Positions 31,904 to 43,024 of a DNA stretch of 64,000 nt are shown piece after piece; the first letter of the stretch is position 1, and each line of letters begins with the position of its first letter. The notes beneath the pieces are model-generated. The model worked only from the letters and a program-made list of their open reading frames with translations, was not told the origin of the DNA and ran no database searches. The DNA is taken from the NCBI GenBank assembly GCA_014529385.2, contig CM043942.1:27367969-27431968 (forward strand), in the 5' to 3' direction. Origin of the DNA: Adiantum capillus-veneris (Eukaryota > Streptophyta > Polypodiopsida > Polypodiales > Pteridaceae). Position numbers and translations under genes: made by a program.

Positions 31904-33106
31904 ATGGCTCGATCACAAGACACTGCTCTTTACAATATCAAGAAGCTGGATGGAACCAATTTCCCATTGTGGAAGAAGCAGATTTGGCACGTGTTGGTAC
32001 AAAAGAAGCAGATAAAACCTATAAAGCTCAAGGGGATAAAACCACAAGATATGGACGAAGATGAATGGAGCGAAATGGATGAATTGGCACTTTCTACCAT
32101 TATGCTGACTTTGGCAGAAAGCGTTTACTTCAATGTAGCAGACGAGATGTCGGCTTATGAAGCATGGACAAAGCTAAGTGATCTTTATGAGAAGCAGAGT
32201 GCAGCTTCACAGGTATACTGGCTTAAGAAGCTTGTTGATTTGAAGATGAAAGAAGGGACACCTATGTCCAATCATCTGAATGAATTCAACACCATCTACA
32301 GTCAGTTGTCAGCTCAAGGTGTCAAGTTTGATGAACCTGTTAGAGCTATGTTCCTGGTAATCACATTGCCGGAAAGTTGGGACACTTTTTGCACAGCTTT
32401 GAGTAATTCTGCACCTCCAGATGGTTTGACCATAGCACGTGTAGAAGGCAGTTTGCTTACTGAAGAAACCAACAGAAAGACAATGGACAAAGGCAAAGGA
32501 ACAGCCTTAGTTGTCAGGGGAAGGACCAAAGAAAAGTACAAAGGTGGAAAGAAGGATCAGTCTCGTAGCAAGTCCCGCAGTGCTAAAGGCAAGAGTGACA
32601 TAGAATGCTACCATTGTGGCAAGAAGGGTCACATGAAAAGAGACTGCAGAGAATGGAAAGCAGAAAAAGGCAAAGAGAAAGCTGAAGACCATGGTGAGAA
32701 GAACAAGTTCTCAGTGAAGATTCAAGAAATAAATGTGACAAACACTGTTGCAGAGGATGACAGTCTAGTGTCAGGAGACATCTACTTCTTGAGGAATACA
32801 ATGGACTCAGCTCTTCTTACAGCATCTGATGGAAATGCACTGAGTGACTGGATTATAGACTCAGGGGAATCACTTCATGTGTCTCCAAACAAGGAGCGGT
32901 TTACCTCTTATGTGACCTCTAAAGATCATGTTCGGCTAGGCAATGGGCAGACATGTGAGATCTTAGGTGTTGGAGATGTTCAATTGAAGTTTCAGAATGG
33001 CTCTTCGTTCACGTTGAAGAATGTGAGACATGTTCCCGCAATTACAAAGAGCTTGATCAGCACAGGTTTACTTGATGATGCTGGCTACATCAACACTTTT
33101 GGATAG
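31904..33106 (+). CDS. gag-pol: Gag and protease of copia element
   Basis: The frame starts at MARSQDTALYNIKKLDGTNF, the usual copia gag opening, preceded by a 1.1 kb leader. Gag continues with a capsid region (NHLNEFNTIYSQLSAQG), a basic linker and the knuckle CYHCGKKGHMKRDC at about residue 235. The protease follows with DWIIDSGESLHVSPNKERF: catalytic DSG is present, although the next residue is Glu where Ala is usual. The frame stops after GYINTFG at 33104-33106 and the same reading continues at 33110 (MWKISKGSMTVAHGVK), so a single stop separates it from integrase. In intact copia elements gag and pol form one ORF. Confidence 0.9.
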   Translation: MARSQDTALYNIKKLDGTNFPLWKKQIWHVLVQKKQIKPIKLKGIKPQDMDEDEWSEMDELALSTIMLTLAESVYFNVADEMSAYEAWTKLSDLYEKQSAASQVYWLKKLVDLKMKEGTPMSNHLNEFNTIYSQLSAQGVKFDEPVRAMFLVITLPESWDTFCTALSNSAPPDGLTIARVEGSLLTEETNRKTMDKGKGTALVVRGRTKEKYKGGKKDQSRSKSRSAKGKSDIECYHCGKKGHMKRDCREWKAEKGKEKAEDHGEKNKFSVKIQEINVTNTVAEDDSLVSGDIYFLRNTMDSALLTASDGNALSDWIIDSGESLHVSPNKERFTSYVTSKDHVRLGNGQTCEILGVGDVQLKFQNGSSFTLKNVRHVPAITKSLISTGLLDDAGYINTFG

Positions 33107-33109
33107 AAC

Positions 33110-33691
33110 ATGTGGAAGATATCCAAGGGTTCTATGACAGTAGCACATGGAGTAAAGTCTAGAGGACTTTACATGATTTATGTATCAAATGTCTCTAAAA
33201 ATGTAATCAATGTAACCGAGCAACCGAACGTTTCTTTGTGGCATAGCCAGTTAGGACATATGTCCAAGAAGGGAATGGAAATCTTGTCTCGTTCTGGTTA
33301 TTTGCCTGGCTTGTCATTTAATGATTTTGAATTCTGTGAACATTGTCTGTATGATAAGCAAACACAGCAGCCACATAAGCATAGAAGAGATACACAGTTG
33401 GCACTTGTTCATAGTGATTTGTGTGGACCTATGCCTAACCTATCTCTAGGGGGAGCTTCTTACTTTATGACATTTATAGATGATTACTCGAGAAAAGTAT
33501 GGGTTTACTTTCTCAAGCACAAGGATGAAGCGTTTAGTGTTTTCAAAACGTTTGTGACACTTGTGGAGAATCAGAGTGGCAAGAAGCTTAAATGCTTACG
33601 CACTGAGAATGGTGGAGAGTATGTTTCAAAGGCCTTTCAAGACTTTTGTGAGTCAAAAGGTATAAAACGTGAACTATGTCATGTTGACTGA
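33110..33691 (+). pseudogene. pol: Copia integrase, C-terminal half deleted
   Basis: The GAG-pre-integrase/zinc module is seen in LWHSQLGHMSKKGMEI and CEHCLYDKQTQ, then the catalytic core begins: LVHSDLCGPMP holds the first Asp. At the second catalytic position the sequence is LRTENGGEY, with Glu where Asp is expected. The frame ends at KGIKRELCHVD, and RT sequence appears immediately after, so the third catalytic residue and the C-terminal domain are deleted. This enzyme cannot be active. Confidence 0.88.
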
Positions 33692-35240
33692 TTGCAATGA
33701 GCCTTCATGTTACAAGGAAGCAGTGCAAATGAAGGACTCCGGGAATTGGCAATTGGCCATGCAGTCAGAGATGAAATCTCTGCATACAAACCAAACATCG
33801 AAGCTAGTTAAATTACCACAGGGCAAAAAGGCTCTACCTTGTAAATGGGTTTACAGGTATAAGATCACCGCTCATGATAGTTAGCCAAAGTACAAAGCAA
33901 GGCTTGTTGCCAAGGGCTTTAAGCAAGAACAAGGCATTGACTTTGATGAAGTCTTCTCTCCGGTGGTCAAGATGACTACATTGAGATGCTTTCTTGCATT
34001 GGTTGCCATATTAGATTTGGTGTTGCACCAAATGGATGTCAAGACAACGTTCTTGCATGGTGATTGAGATGTGGAAATCTACATGCAGCAGCCAGAAGGG
34101 TTTGTTGAGAAAGGGAAGGAAGATTTGGTATGCCAGTTGTTAAAGAGTCTTTATGGCTTAAAACAATCACCGAGGGCATGGTACCATAAGTTCCACAAGT
34201 TTATGCTTTCTCAAGGCTACAAACGTAGTGAGTTCAATCACTGTCTATATACAAAAAAGGCTAAGGATGGCAGTTGGCTGATCCTTATTTTGTATGTGGA
34301 TGACATGTTGATTGCTGGCAAACACTTGGAAGAAATTTCAGCTTTGAAGTCAAAGATGGCAAAATCGTGACATGAAAGACATGGGTGAGGCAAGTCATAT
34401 ACTTGGTATGCGCATTGAGAGAGACAGATCAAAGAAGTTGATTTGGTTATCTCAAACAGAGTATATTGACAAGGTTTTGCAACGTTTCAATATGGAGAAG
34501 GGAAAGGCATTGAGTGTTCCATTGCCACCATATGTGAAACTTAGCAAACAAGATTGTCCCGTGTCTGAGGAAGAACAGGTTGAAATGGATAAGATTCCAT
34601 ATGCGTCTGCAGTGGGTAATTTGATGTATGCAATGATTGCTACTTGCCCAGACATTGCATTTGCCGTGGGAGTAGTAAGTCGATACATGTCAAACCCAGG
34701 CAAGAAACATTGGGAGGCAGTGAAAGGAATATTGAGATACCTGAAAGCTACAAAGAGTATGCGTATATGCTATGGGAGTCAGGAGCTAAGTGTAAAGGGT
34801 TTTACAGACTCAGATTATGCAGGTGACTTAGACAACCGAAGGTCTACGTTAGGGTATGTCTTTACATTGGCTGGTGGAGCAGTATCATAGCGTTCTAGAT
34901 TACAAGATTGTTTTACTCAGTCTACTATAGAGGCTGAATATGTTGCAGCATCAGAGGCATGCAAAGAATCAATTTGGCTTAATTGACTAGTAACAGATTT
35001 GGGAATCAAAGAAGAGATGCCTGTGTTATATTGTGATAGTCAAAGTGCTATACAATTAGATCGCAACCCATTTTATCACTCAAAGCAAAGCATGTGGATG
35101 TGAAGTATCATTTCATCAGGGAAATGCTTGAGGATAAGCAACTTCAGCTTGTCAAAGTTCACACCACAGAAAATCCTGCTGATCTACTTACAAAAGGACT
35201 CCCTCAGAGAGCTTTGTGCATTTTCGCAAGCAGTTAGGTG
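33669..35240 (+). pseudogene. pol: Copia reverse transcriptase-RNase H, broken
   Basis: RT begins at the deletion junction (EPSCYKEAVQMKDSGNWQLA) and continues with LPCKWVYRYK, a stop at ~33882, [39 protein letters not shown] and the catalytic LILYVDDMLIAG (~34290). A frameshift near 34368 leads to DMGEASHILGMRIERD. RNase H follows from ~34750 with FTDSDYAGDLDNRRSTLGYV; stops at 34888-34890 (TGG to TAG) and ~34984 (TGG to TGA) break it, and DSQSAIQLDRNP ends the domain. None of the frames is a full enzyme. Confidence 0.88.
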
Positions 35241-35326
35241 TAGGGTAGTACATCACTTCTCTACATCTCTTGTATATTAGCTTGTATAGTAGCTTCTCTC
35301 ACACTTGAAGTACCACATTGGACTTT

Positions 35327-35337
35327 AAGTGGGAGGT
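35327..35337 (+). other. Polypurine tract of copia element
   Basis: AAGTGGGAGGT immediately precedes the 3' LTR start TGTTGGGG, the usual copia arrangement. Confidence 0.8.
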
Positions 35338-35528
35338 TGTTGGGGATAAAGCCCAATGTGGTCGCCCAGGTAAGTGGGCGGGCCGCCAGGTATGTACACA
35401 TATTCTTTTGTTAAAACCTAATAAGAACTCACTATGCTCTACACATTACAGTAGAGCGAGTTCACCATATCGTCGTGCTCTTGTTCTCGCACTCTCTCTT
35501 GCGTCGCACTTCCGCTCGTACTCCTTCA
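35338..35528 (+). repeat. 3' LTR of copia element
   Basis: 191 bp, same ends as the 5' LTR, followed by the target duplication AGATG at 35529-35533. Confidence 0.97.
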
Positions 35529-36499
35529 AGATGGTGCCTAAGTTACAATGCCGGAGCATAGATGGAGCCTAAATGTAGGTCTAAGTGCTAGAAATCTATA
35601 GCTTAAAATAGTTTCAAGATGGATCTCAAGCTGTATTGAGTCAACCCACGGAGGACGGTAGGAGGCTCAAGCTCAAGTTTGATCCTAGATGTACATCTAA
35701 GTGCTAGAATTATAAAGCTGACAAGAGCTACAAGATGGAGCCTAAGTTACATTGTGGCACCCATGTAGTTTGGTAGGAGAGGCTTATCTGATGTTGGAAT
35801 CTAGATGTACATATGTGCTAGAAATCTAAAGATGACAAGAGTTGCAAGATGTATTCCAAGTTACATTGATCAACCCATGGAGGATGGTAGGAGGCTCAAG
35901 CTCAAGTTTGAGCCTAGATGTAGACCTAAGTGCCAGAAATCTGAAGATGACAAGAGTTGCAAGATGGGTCCCAAGCTACATCGAGTCACCCATGGATGTT
36001 TAAATTGATGTTGGAGCCTAGATGTACATCTATGTGCTAGAAATCTATAGCTAGCAAGAGTTTCAAGATGGAGCCCAAGTTACACTGAATCAACTCGTGG
36101 AGAATGGTAGGAGGCACAAACTCAAATTTGAGCTTGGAGTATTTCTAGCACTTAGATGTACATCTAAGTGCTATAAATACCTAACTAAAAAGAGTTTCAC
36201 AAAGCCAAATTTTCATAGAGGCAAGCATGGAATTTTGTAGGTGGCTCGATCTCAAGTTTGAGCTTAAATGTACATCCAAGTGTTAGAAATCTATACTTGT
36301 CACACGGGTTGCAAGATGGAGCCCAAGTTACATGGAGGCACCCATGGAATTTGGTAGAAGGCTCAAACTCAAGTTTGAGCATAGATGCACATTCAAGTGT
36401 TAGAAATCTACGAGCAACAAGAGGTGTGAGAAAAACCCAAGCTATGTTGAAGTAGCCTTGAATTTGGAAGGAGACTCAAATTGAAGTTTGAGCTACATT

Positions 36500-37330
36500 A
36501 TACATTTTTTAGATTTGTAAGGTGGAGCCAAGGTAATGATGAGCTTTACATCAAGCCTAAGTTTCCTTGAATGACCTATCAAAAGAGTCGGAGCTTACAA
36601 GAAGGTGAGGCTTCAAAGTAGTTGCATGAGTGGCTCAAACTTAAGTTCGAGCCTAGTTATTCATACAATTTTCTTTTAGGATAGGACATTAGCTTGAGTA
36701 TAGGTGGCATTGGAGATTATGCTATGATGAGCCTTGATGGACATTCAAAATACAATGAGGTTTTTTTCTCAGTTGTTTATGTGTAAATCGAGTCTTGGTG
36801 ATTATAGTCCTGGTGTTTTACGTGTTGTAGCAGGACAATTTTACATGCAAAAAGGTGCCATGAAATTGGTTAAGCAAGATGATTGGTGGAGGCTGGTCCC
36901 TCACTCATTGATCCTAATAAGTTTTAGCCAAGGAAAGTCAAAACTATGTCCAACTTGTGAGTATTATTTTCCCAAAACTCTCAAAAAACTAGTTCTAGAC
37001 ACCCCTAACTTCGTCGAATTTTTTGACCCCTTAAATGTTGTTTTTTTGAAAATTGTTCATAAAATCTATTGTGTAACAACAGGATTTTTAAAAAGGGTTT
37101 GCTCATAAAAGCGTAGAGCCGCTCTCAAGCTACAGGCTCATTAAAAAAGTTTTGCAATCGGACTCCGTATGTGAAAGTTATGCTGATTTTCGTGAAAGTT
37201 TTTTTTTTCCAACTTGTTTTAACCATCATGAAAACCATTAGTTTTGGTCCACACATGTGATTTTGCTAATCTAACTTTGGTAGGATTGGTGGGAAAAGCT
37301 ATTAAAGACTTTTTAATGCTTTTGAAATCT
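36500..37330. other. Spacer with one stray palindromic core
   Basis: No credible gene. GGCTCAAACTTAAGTTCGAG at about 36632 is one more member of the palindrome family. The frame at 36734-37108 has no known motif and is interrupted downstream. Confidence 0.45.
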
Positions 37331-37333
37331 TCT

Positions 37334-37474
37334 ATATTATAATAGGTTTGGATTTTTCTAAAGATGGTGACGAATTCGACGACGGCGCATAGTGAGATTC
37401 TTTACTCCCGCATCTCCTTGCCCTCTGTGCATCTGCTTGCGGCCCCACAAGGCTCTTTTTCACACCTCTACATT

Positions 37475-37537
<63 letters not shown>

Positions 37538-37735
37538 ACATTAAAATAGGGTTTGGATTTTTTTGCAGACTGTGAAAAAATCGACGACGACGTGAGAGGT
37601 ACGGTTCTTTACTTTCCAATCTCCCTCTCCTCTATGTATCTATTTGCAGTCCCAAAACGCTCTACATTAAAACTCTCTCTGTCTCTATGTGTGTATGTCT
37701 TTCTCTTTTTGATTGCAGGTGAAGATCTGATATAG
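37334..37735 (+). repeat. Duplicated putative leader exon / promoter segment
   Basis: The segment starting TTATAATAGGTTTGGATTTTT (37338) recurs at about 37543 as ATAGGGTTTGGATTTTTTTG, each followed by an ACGACG-containing stretch, a TTCTTTACT phrase, CTCTACATTAA and a (CT)n or CTCTGTCTC tract. The copies are ~200 bp apart and moderately diverged. Together with a possible splice acceptor TTTGATTGCAG (37710-37720) this looks like the leader of the gene to the right. The (CT)n tract is at 37479-37533. Confidence 0.5.
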
Positions 37736-37859
37736 CAGTGGAGTCCAGATTTAAAATTTGAATTTCAAATTCGAAAGGCTTATCCAGGTGCACCTCTTTG
37801 TCTCTCTCTTGTGTGTGTGTGTGTGTGATATCTTCTTCTAATCTTTCTGTGTAATTACC

Positions 37860-38000
37860 CTCAGCTCCTCTTAATCACTCCCTAATCTCTTCTGATCTCT
37901 TTGTGTAATCTCCCTTGCCTCCTCTTAATCACTCCCTAATCTGTTCAAATCTCTCTGTGTAATCTCTCTTGCCTCCTCTTAATCACTCTCTCCCTTCCTC
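37860..38000. repeat. Short tandem repeat CTCCTCTTAATCACTCCCTAAT
   Basis: Three or four imperfect ~60-bp units built on CCTCTTAATCACTC and AATCTCT[CT]TTGCCT between 37860 and 38000, pyrimidine-rich. It lies in what I take to be intron or leader of the next gene. Confidence 0.6.
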
Positions 38001-38559
38001 TTAATCTCTCCTAAACCTGCATCAATCAAAATTTCATTATGCTAACCATTGCTACTTGTCTTCAGAGATTGCATTCACAGGTCCTAAACTTCTACTCTCC
38101 TCTTAGATATTAATCTTTTCCTCTCTCTAATCTATTGTCCTTTTTCAATTCTGAATGCATCTCAAAATTCAGTCTTCAATCTCATTCTATTAGTTTCTAA
38201 TCTCTATTTAATCTACTTCATTAATGACTACATATACTCATTATTGTTTGCTACCGCCTCCTTGATACACCTTTTAAACTCTATCATTAAGTTAATCAAA
38301 CTACAACTACGTCTAAAATCACGCTCTATAAATTGAAAGCAAGTGGCTATTCTCTAATTAGAGTACTTAATCAAGAAGTACTCTAATTAACTTTTTTAAA
38401 GCTGTAATTAAGTAATTAATCTACTTAAAGAAAAAGATAGATAACAACACTTGGTTGGGTACTGAGCGTGACATTTCCACTTGACGTAGATTCTTTGCTT
38501 TTGATATTTAGCTCGTTTTTGGTGCCTTGTTTCCTTGTTGAGAAACTAGAACAATGAAT

Positions 38560-41270
38560 GATGTAGCTTAAACCTCACCTTCTAATTCTCTCAAAGCACT
38601 AGCATATTCCACTCTAGTGTGGCCTCATGAGCTAATTGTGGATATTTTAGCATGATAGTGTTGCCTCATGCAAGTGCTTGAGACTTAACCAAGGCCAGAG
38701 CATAATAGCTCTAGGGAAAGCGGCTTAAATTTAAGTTCGAACCTCGCCTCCATATGCTATTGTAGCAAGTTTGGCTTAATGACATCCTTGTGGCTACTTA
38801 GGGAAAGAGGCTCGAGCTTAAGTTCAAACCTTGCCTACATATGCTAATATAGCAAGTCTGCCTTGAACTTAAGTTTGAGCCTCAACTGTATATGTTACTT
38901 TAGCACTAGGGTGTAAGATTAGCCTCATGACATCTGTGTGGCTACCAATGCCAGTAGGCTCAAACTTAAGTTCGATCCTCACTTGCATATACTAGAGTAG
39001 CACCATCATGTAGGGATTGTTGCTACCAAGGGCATAGAAGAACACCTTTAGGCTCGATCTTAAATTCGAGCCTCAAGTGCATATTCTTTAGAACTAGGAT
39101 GCAAGGCTTGCCTCCTGACATCCTTGTAGCTACCAATGGAAAGAGCCTTGCTTGTTGTGTAGCCCTACTATGCAAGGGAACATCCTCATGACATCCTTGT
39201 GGCTATCAAGGACATGGCAAAATATCTTTAGGCTCAAGCTAAAGTTTGAGGATTTCATACTGTAGCGCTAGGGTGAAAGGTTAGCCTCGTGAAATACTTA
39301 TAGCTACTAAGGTCATAGAATAGCATCCTTGTGGCAAACAATGGGAAAAGCTTGCACTTAAGTATAGACCTTGCCTACAAATGTCAGTATAGCACTACGA
39401 TGCATGTATAGCTTCATGACATCCATGTGGATACCAAAGGAAAAGAAAACATTTTGAGGCTCGAGCTTAAGTTCGAGCATGAATTGTATAAGCTATTGTA
39501 GCACTAGGGAGTAAGTCTAGACTCATCCTTTAGAGATACTAATTCCAAGAGGCTCGAACTTAAGTTTGATCCTCACTTGCATAGGCTAGTGTAGCACTAA
39601 AATGCAAGGCTAGCCTAATGCCATCCTTGTGGCTACCATGGCTATAGAATAGCACCTTAAGTTCAAGCTTCATTTTCATATGCTAGTGTAGCACTAGGAT
39701 GCAAGGCTTTCCTCATGACATCCTTGTATCTACTAAGGGCAAGAGGCTCGAACTTAAGTTTGAGCCTTGCCTACATATGCTAGTATAGCACTAGCATGAA
39801 AGTCTAGCTTCATGATATCCTTGTGGATACCAAGGGAACAGAACAACACCTTTAGGTTCAAACTTAAGTTTAAGCCTCAATTGCCTATGATATTGTAGCA
39901 CTAGTGTGTATGGCTACTTAGGGAAAGAGGATCGAACTTAAGTTCAAACCTCGCCTACATATGCTAGTATAGCAAGTCTAACTTAATGACATCCTTGTGG
40001 ATACTTAGGGAAAGCGGCTCAAATTTAAGTTTGAACCTTGCCTGATGTAGGCTAGCTTAATGACATCCTTGTGGCTACTTAGGGAAAGAGGCTCAAACTT
40101 AAGTTTGAACCTTGCCTAATTATGCTAGTATAGCAAGTCTAACTTAATGACATCCTTGTGTCTACTTAGGGAAAGCGGCTCAAATTTAAGTTTGAACCTT
40201 GCCTACATATGCTACTGTAGCAAGTCTGGCTTAATGACATCCTTGTGGCTACTTAGGGAAAGAGGCTTGAGCTTAAGTTCGAACCTTGCCTACATATGCT
40301 AATATAGCAAGTCTGCCTTGAACTTAAGTTTGAGCCTCAACTGTATATGTTACTTTAGCACTAGGGTGTAAGGTTAGCCTCATGACATCTGTGTGGCTAC
40401 CAATGCTAGTATGCTCAAACTTAAGTTCGATCCTCACTTGCATATACTAGAGTAGCACCAGCATGTAGGGCTTGTTGCTACAAAGGGCATAGAAGAACAC
40501 CTTTAGGCTCGATCTTAAGTTCGAGACTCAAGTGCATATTCTTTAGCACTAGGATGCAAGGCTTGCCTCATGACATCCTTGTGGCTAGACTTATTTGCAT
40601 ATGCTAGGCACTAGGGTGTAAGGCTAGCCGAGGGACATCCTTGTGGCTACAAGAGGCAAGAGGCAAGAGGCTTGAGCTTAAGTTCGAGCCTCACCTAGAT
40701 TTGTTAGTATAGCACTATCATGAAAATCTAGATTCACTAAGTCCTTTTAGGATTCATGCAAGAATAGAAAAACACTTAGGATTGAACTTAAGTCTAGCCT
40801 CATGGCATCCTTCTAGTTACCAATGACAAGAGGCTCAAACTTAAGTTTGATCCCCACTTGTATATTCGAGTGTAGCACTAGCATGGAAGGCTAGCTTGAT
40901 GACATATTTGTGGCTATCAAGGGCATAGAATAGCACCTTTAGGCTCGGTCTTAAGTTTGAGCCTCAAGTGCATCAAGGAATAAAAATTCACTTTTAGGCT
41001 CAAACTTAATTTTGAGCTTCCTCTCCATATGCTAATGTAGCACTAGGGTGCATGCCTAGCCTCATGACATCCTTCTGGCTAGAAAAATTCACTTTTACGC
41101 TCAAACTTAAGTTTGAGCTTCCTCTCCATATGCTAAGGTAGCACTAATTTAATGTAGCACTAACTTGCAAGACTACTCTCATGACATCCTTGTGGCTAGC
41201 AAGGGTACAAAACAACATCTTTTGGCTCAAACTTAAGTTCGAGCCTCGCCTACACATGCTAGTGTTTTTT
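38560..41270. repeat. Large tandem array of palindrome-centred repeats (about 27 units)
   Basis: Each unit holds a core close to the palindrome GCTCAAACTTAAGTTTGAGC, followed by CTCGCCTACATATGCTAGTGTAGCACTAG and CATGACATCCTTGTGGCTACC. Cores start near 38721, 38809, 38861, 38957, 39051, 39231, 39458, 39551, 39745, 39855, 39929, 40016, 40090, 40177, 40264, 40316, 40412, 40506, 40669, 40832, 40942, 40997, 41098 and 41224, with weaker ones near 39348, 39650 and 40778. Spacing is irregular, 50-230 bp, mean about 100. A block of ~400 bp (38711-39110) recurs at 40166-40560, so there is also a higher-order duplication. The array fills most of a probable intron just before the exon at 41343. Confidence 0.9.
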
Positions 41271-41342
41271 TTAAAATGTACTATTTAACTTAAACATATG
41301 CTCCTTGTTTAGGTTCTAATATTGTTCTTTTTGGTTGTTTCA

Positions 41343-42830
41343 GGAATGGAGGCTTCCAATGTACCAAGTATACCAAAGCAGGGTGCACAAGTCTTCACAC
41401 TTGATGTTCTTGGAATGTCCACTCATGCCAAAACTACTGCTCCAAGAATAAAGGTTGACAAGAACTTTGAATTAACAAAAGAAGAAGGAGTGAAGTGGTT
41501 TGTGGATCCCTACGATACAGATGCAAACTACAAAGGTGACATCCATCTATATTTGTCACAAGGTGATATGAAATATGGAGACATGGGGATTGTTGTGGGT
41601 GTCAAAGATGATGTGGATGCAACAACAATGCCATGATTTGCATGTAATCTGCTACCTATTGGAGAGACCACAAAGTCAAACAAGTTTTGCTTATCATTGG
41701 GCACTTTTCATGTAGCAGACATGAATGGTAGCAAACTAGGAAAATAAAATTCTATTATAAAATTAGGATTGAAGATCTCCAGCTTCACTAATCAAGAAGA
41801 CTTAGGTGTGGGATGTGTTGAAGACCTAGTGAAGGTAGTGAAACATGCAAAGTGAGTCTTGAGCTTACCAAAGAAGATTGTACCTACAAAGATACCAATA
41901 GGGGCACTATCTAAGAAAGTTGTGGAGAAGACAGGGAAAGCCATAGTTAGGAGTGCACTTGCAGCATCAAGAGGTGCCCGTGCAAGCGCTTCAACACATG
42001 TAGAGAAGATCACTGCCACCATTAATTTAGAGGAGCAAGAAGGTTCACAAGATCAAGATGCACAACGACTTAGAAGAAAAAGAAAGGCAATGGATGATTC
42101 TACTCTTGAGGAAGATCGACAAAAACTAGCAAAGAGGAAGATGAAAAAGAGTGCAGAAGAAAAAGAGGTTTTTGAAGAGAAGTTGATGGACATGGAAACT
42201 CCATCCGAAGATAACAAGGTACTGAACTCTTTAGAAATCAAGAAGGGATTCTATCCTTTTGGGATCAATGAAGTCTTTAGCATTGACGTGACAAGGTGTT
42301 TTCCTGCTCCATCAAACTATGTGTACAGAAGATTAAATCTAGATTGGGTCAGGATTTTGACTTTAGACTTCATTCAAGAACCAAAGCAAGAGGAGATACT
42401 AGCAATTTTGATGCCTTGTGATCCTTCCAAAAAAACTCCTCTTGACAAAATTACCAAAGAGGATGTTCGCAATGTTGATTACTGGATCATCTATGGACAA
42501 CACTCCATTAGTGTTGCAAAATGTTTGTAGGGTGCAAATGTTGCAAAAGTTACCCCTCAATTGCGTCAAAAATTCAAATATAGACGATCAAAGATTATTC
42601 TCAATTGCCCACCAAAGATCTCTTGTGAAATCTCCAAAGATGCGAATCTATCTGTTGCAATGTCAATGCAAAAGGAGCCATTTCTTGACCAACTTATGCA
42701 AGCACGAGCACAATGGCATGCAAATGGTTGTCCTTCTAAGCCACCACCTGGTGTCAACCAAACCAAGAAGGACTTTGAGGATTGGAAGGTACTTGTTTGA
42801 TTCTTTGAAAACATGGATGTGAGTCTTTTT
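41343..42830 (+). pseudogene. ParB-like domain part of a decayed multi-exon gene
   Basis: A splice acceptor TTGTTTCAG precedes GAATGGAGGCTTCC at 41343, giving MEASNVPSIPKQGAQVFTLD. Conserved-looking frames are 41346-41636 (ends in a stop, continues as LPIGETTKSNKFCLSLGTFH in another frame), 41859-42530 and 42531-42800. The middle frame has a Lys/Ala-rich segment, then FSIDVTRCFPAPSNYVYRRL, a ~40-residue stretch, and VDYWIIYGQHSISVAKCL. That order - a short strand, an R-L pair, then G-x-H-S/R-x-x-A - is the layout of ParB/sulfiredoxin-fold domains. A TAG at 42528-42530 interrupts it; it continues as QLRQKFKYRRSKIILNCPPK and FLDQLMQARAQWHANGCPSK. The ParB reading is by pattern and is uncertain. 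Confidence 0.45.
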
Positions 42831-43024
42831 AATCAATATCTATTTGTAAACTAGAGTCTATCATAGGCTCAAGCAAGACCTCCATGTGCTCATTTAGAAC
42901 TTAAAGTGAGGTTTTAACTTAAGATTTAGTGTCACTTGAATATGAGGCTATAGCACAAACAAGCGAGGGTCGAACTTAAGTTTGAGCCCCACTTATATAT
43001 ACCCATGTATTTTGGACTTTGCTT
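42831..43024. other. Probable intron with a palindromic core
   Basis: No coding potential. GGGTCGAACTTAAGTTTGAG at 42967-42986 is another member of the palindrome family, between two exon-like stretches of the same gene. Confidence 0.5.

Larger units (their letters stand above)
30615..35528 (+). mobile_element. Ty1/copia element, recent insertion with internal deletion
   Basis: Two 191-bp LTRs (30615-30805, 35338-35528) flank a 4.5 kb interior encoding gag, protease, partial integrase, RT and RNase H in copia order. The five bases AGATG occur on both sides (30610-30614 and 35529-35533), a clear target-site duplication. The LTRs differ at four positions by eye, so insertion was fairly recent. 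The interior lacks the second half of integrase, and RT-RNase H has several stops and a frameshift. It therefore probably moved using proteins made elsewhere. Confidence 0.95.
30290..36480. repeat. Tandem repeat family, ~115-bp period, with palindromic core; split by copia insertion
   Basis: Units at about 30302, 30419 and 30522 left of the copia element and about 35647, 35762, 35876, 35990, 36094, 36226 and 36343 right of it share the phrases CATGGAGGATGGTAGGAGGC, CTCAAGCTCAAGTTTGAGCC, TGTACATCTAAGTGCTAGAA and CAAGAGTTGCAAGATGG. The core around CTCAAGTTTGAGCC is inverted-repeat in nature and resembles the core of the larger array at 38.6-41.3 kb. Copies differ from each other by many substitutions, so the array is old; the copia element is a later insertion. 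Confidence 0.85.

Noticed and set aside
36734-37108. 124-residue frame as a gene
   Set aside because: No motif, poor codon structure, lies in spacer between repeat arrays, and the end is a homopolymer-rich region.
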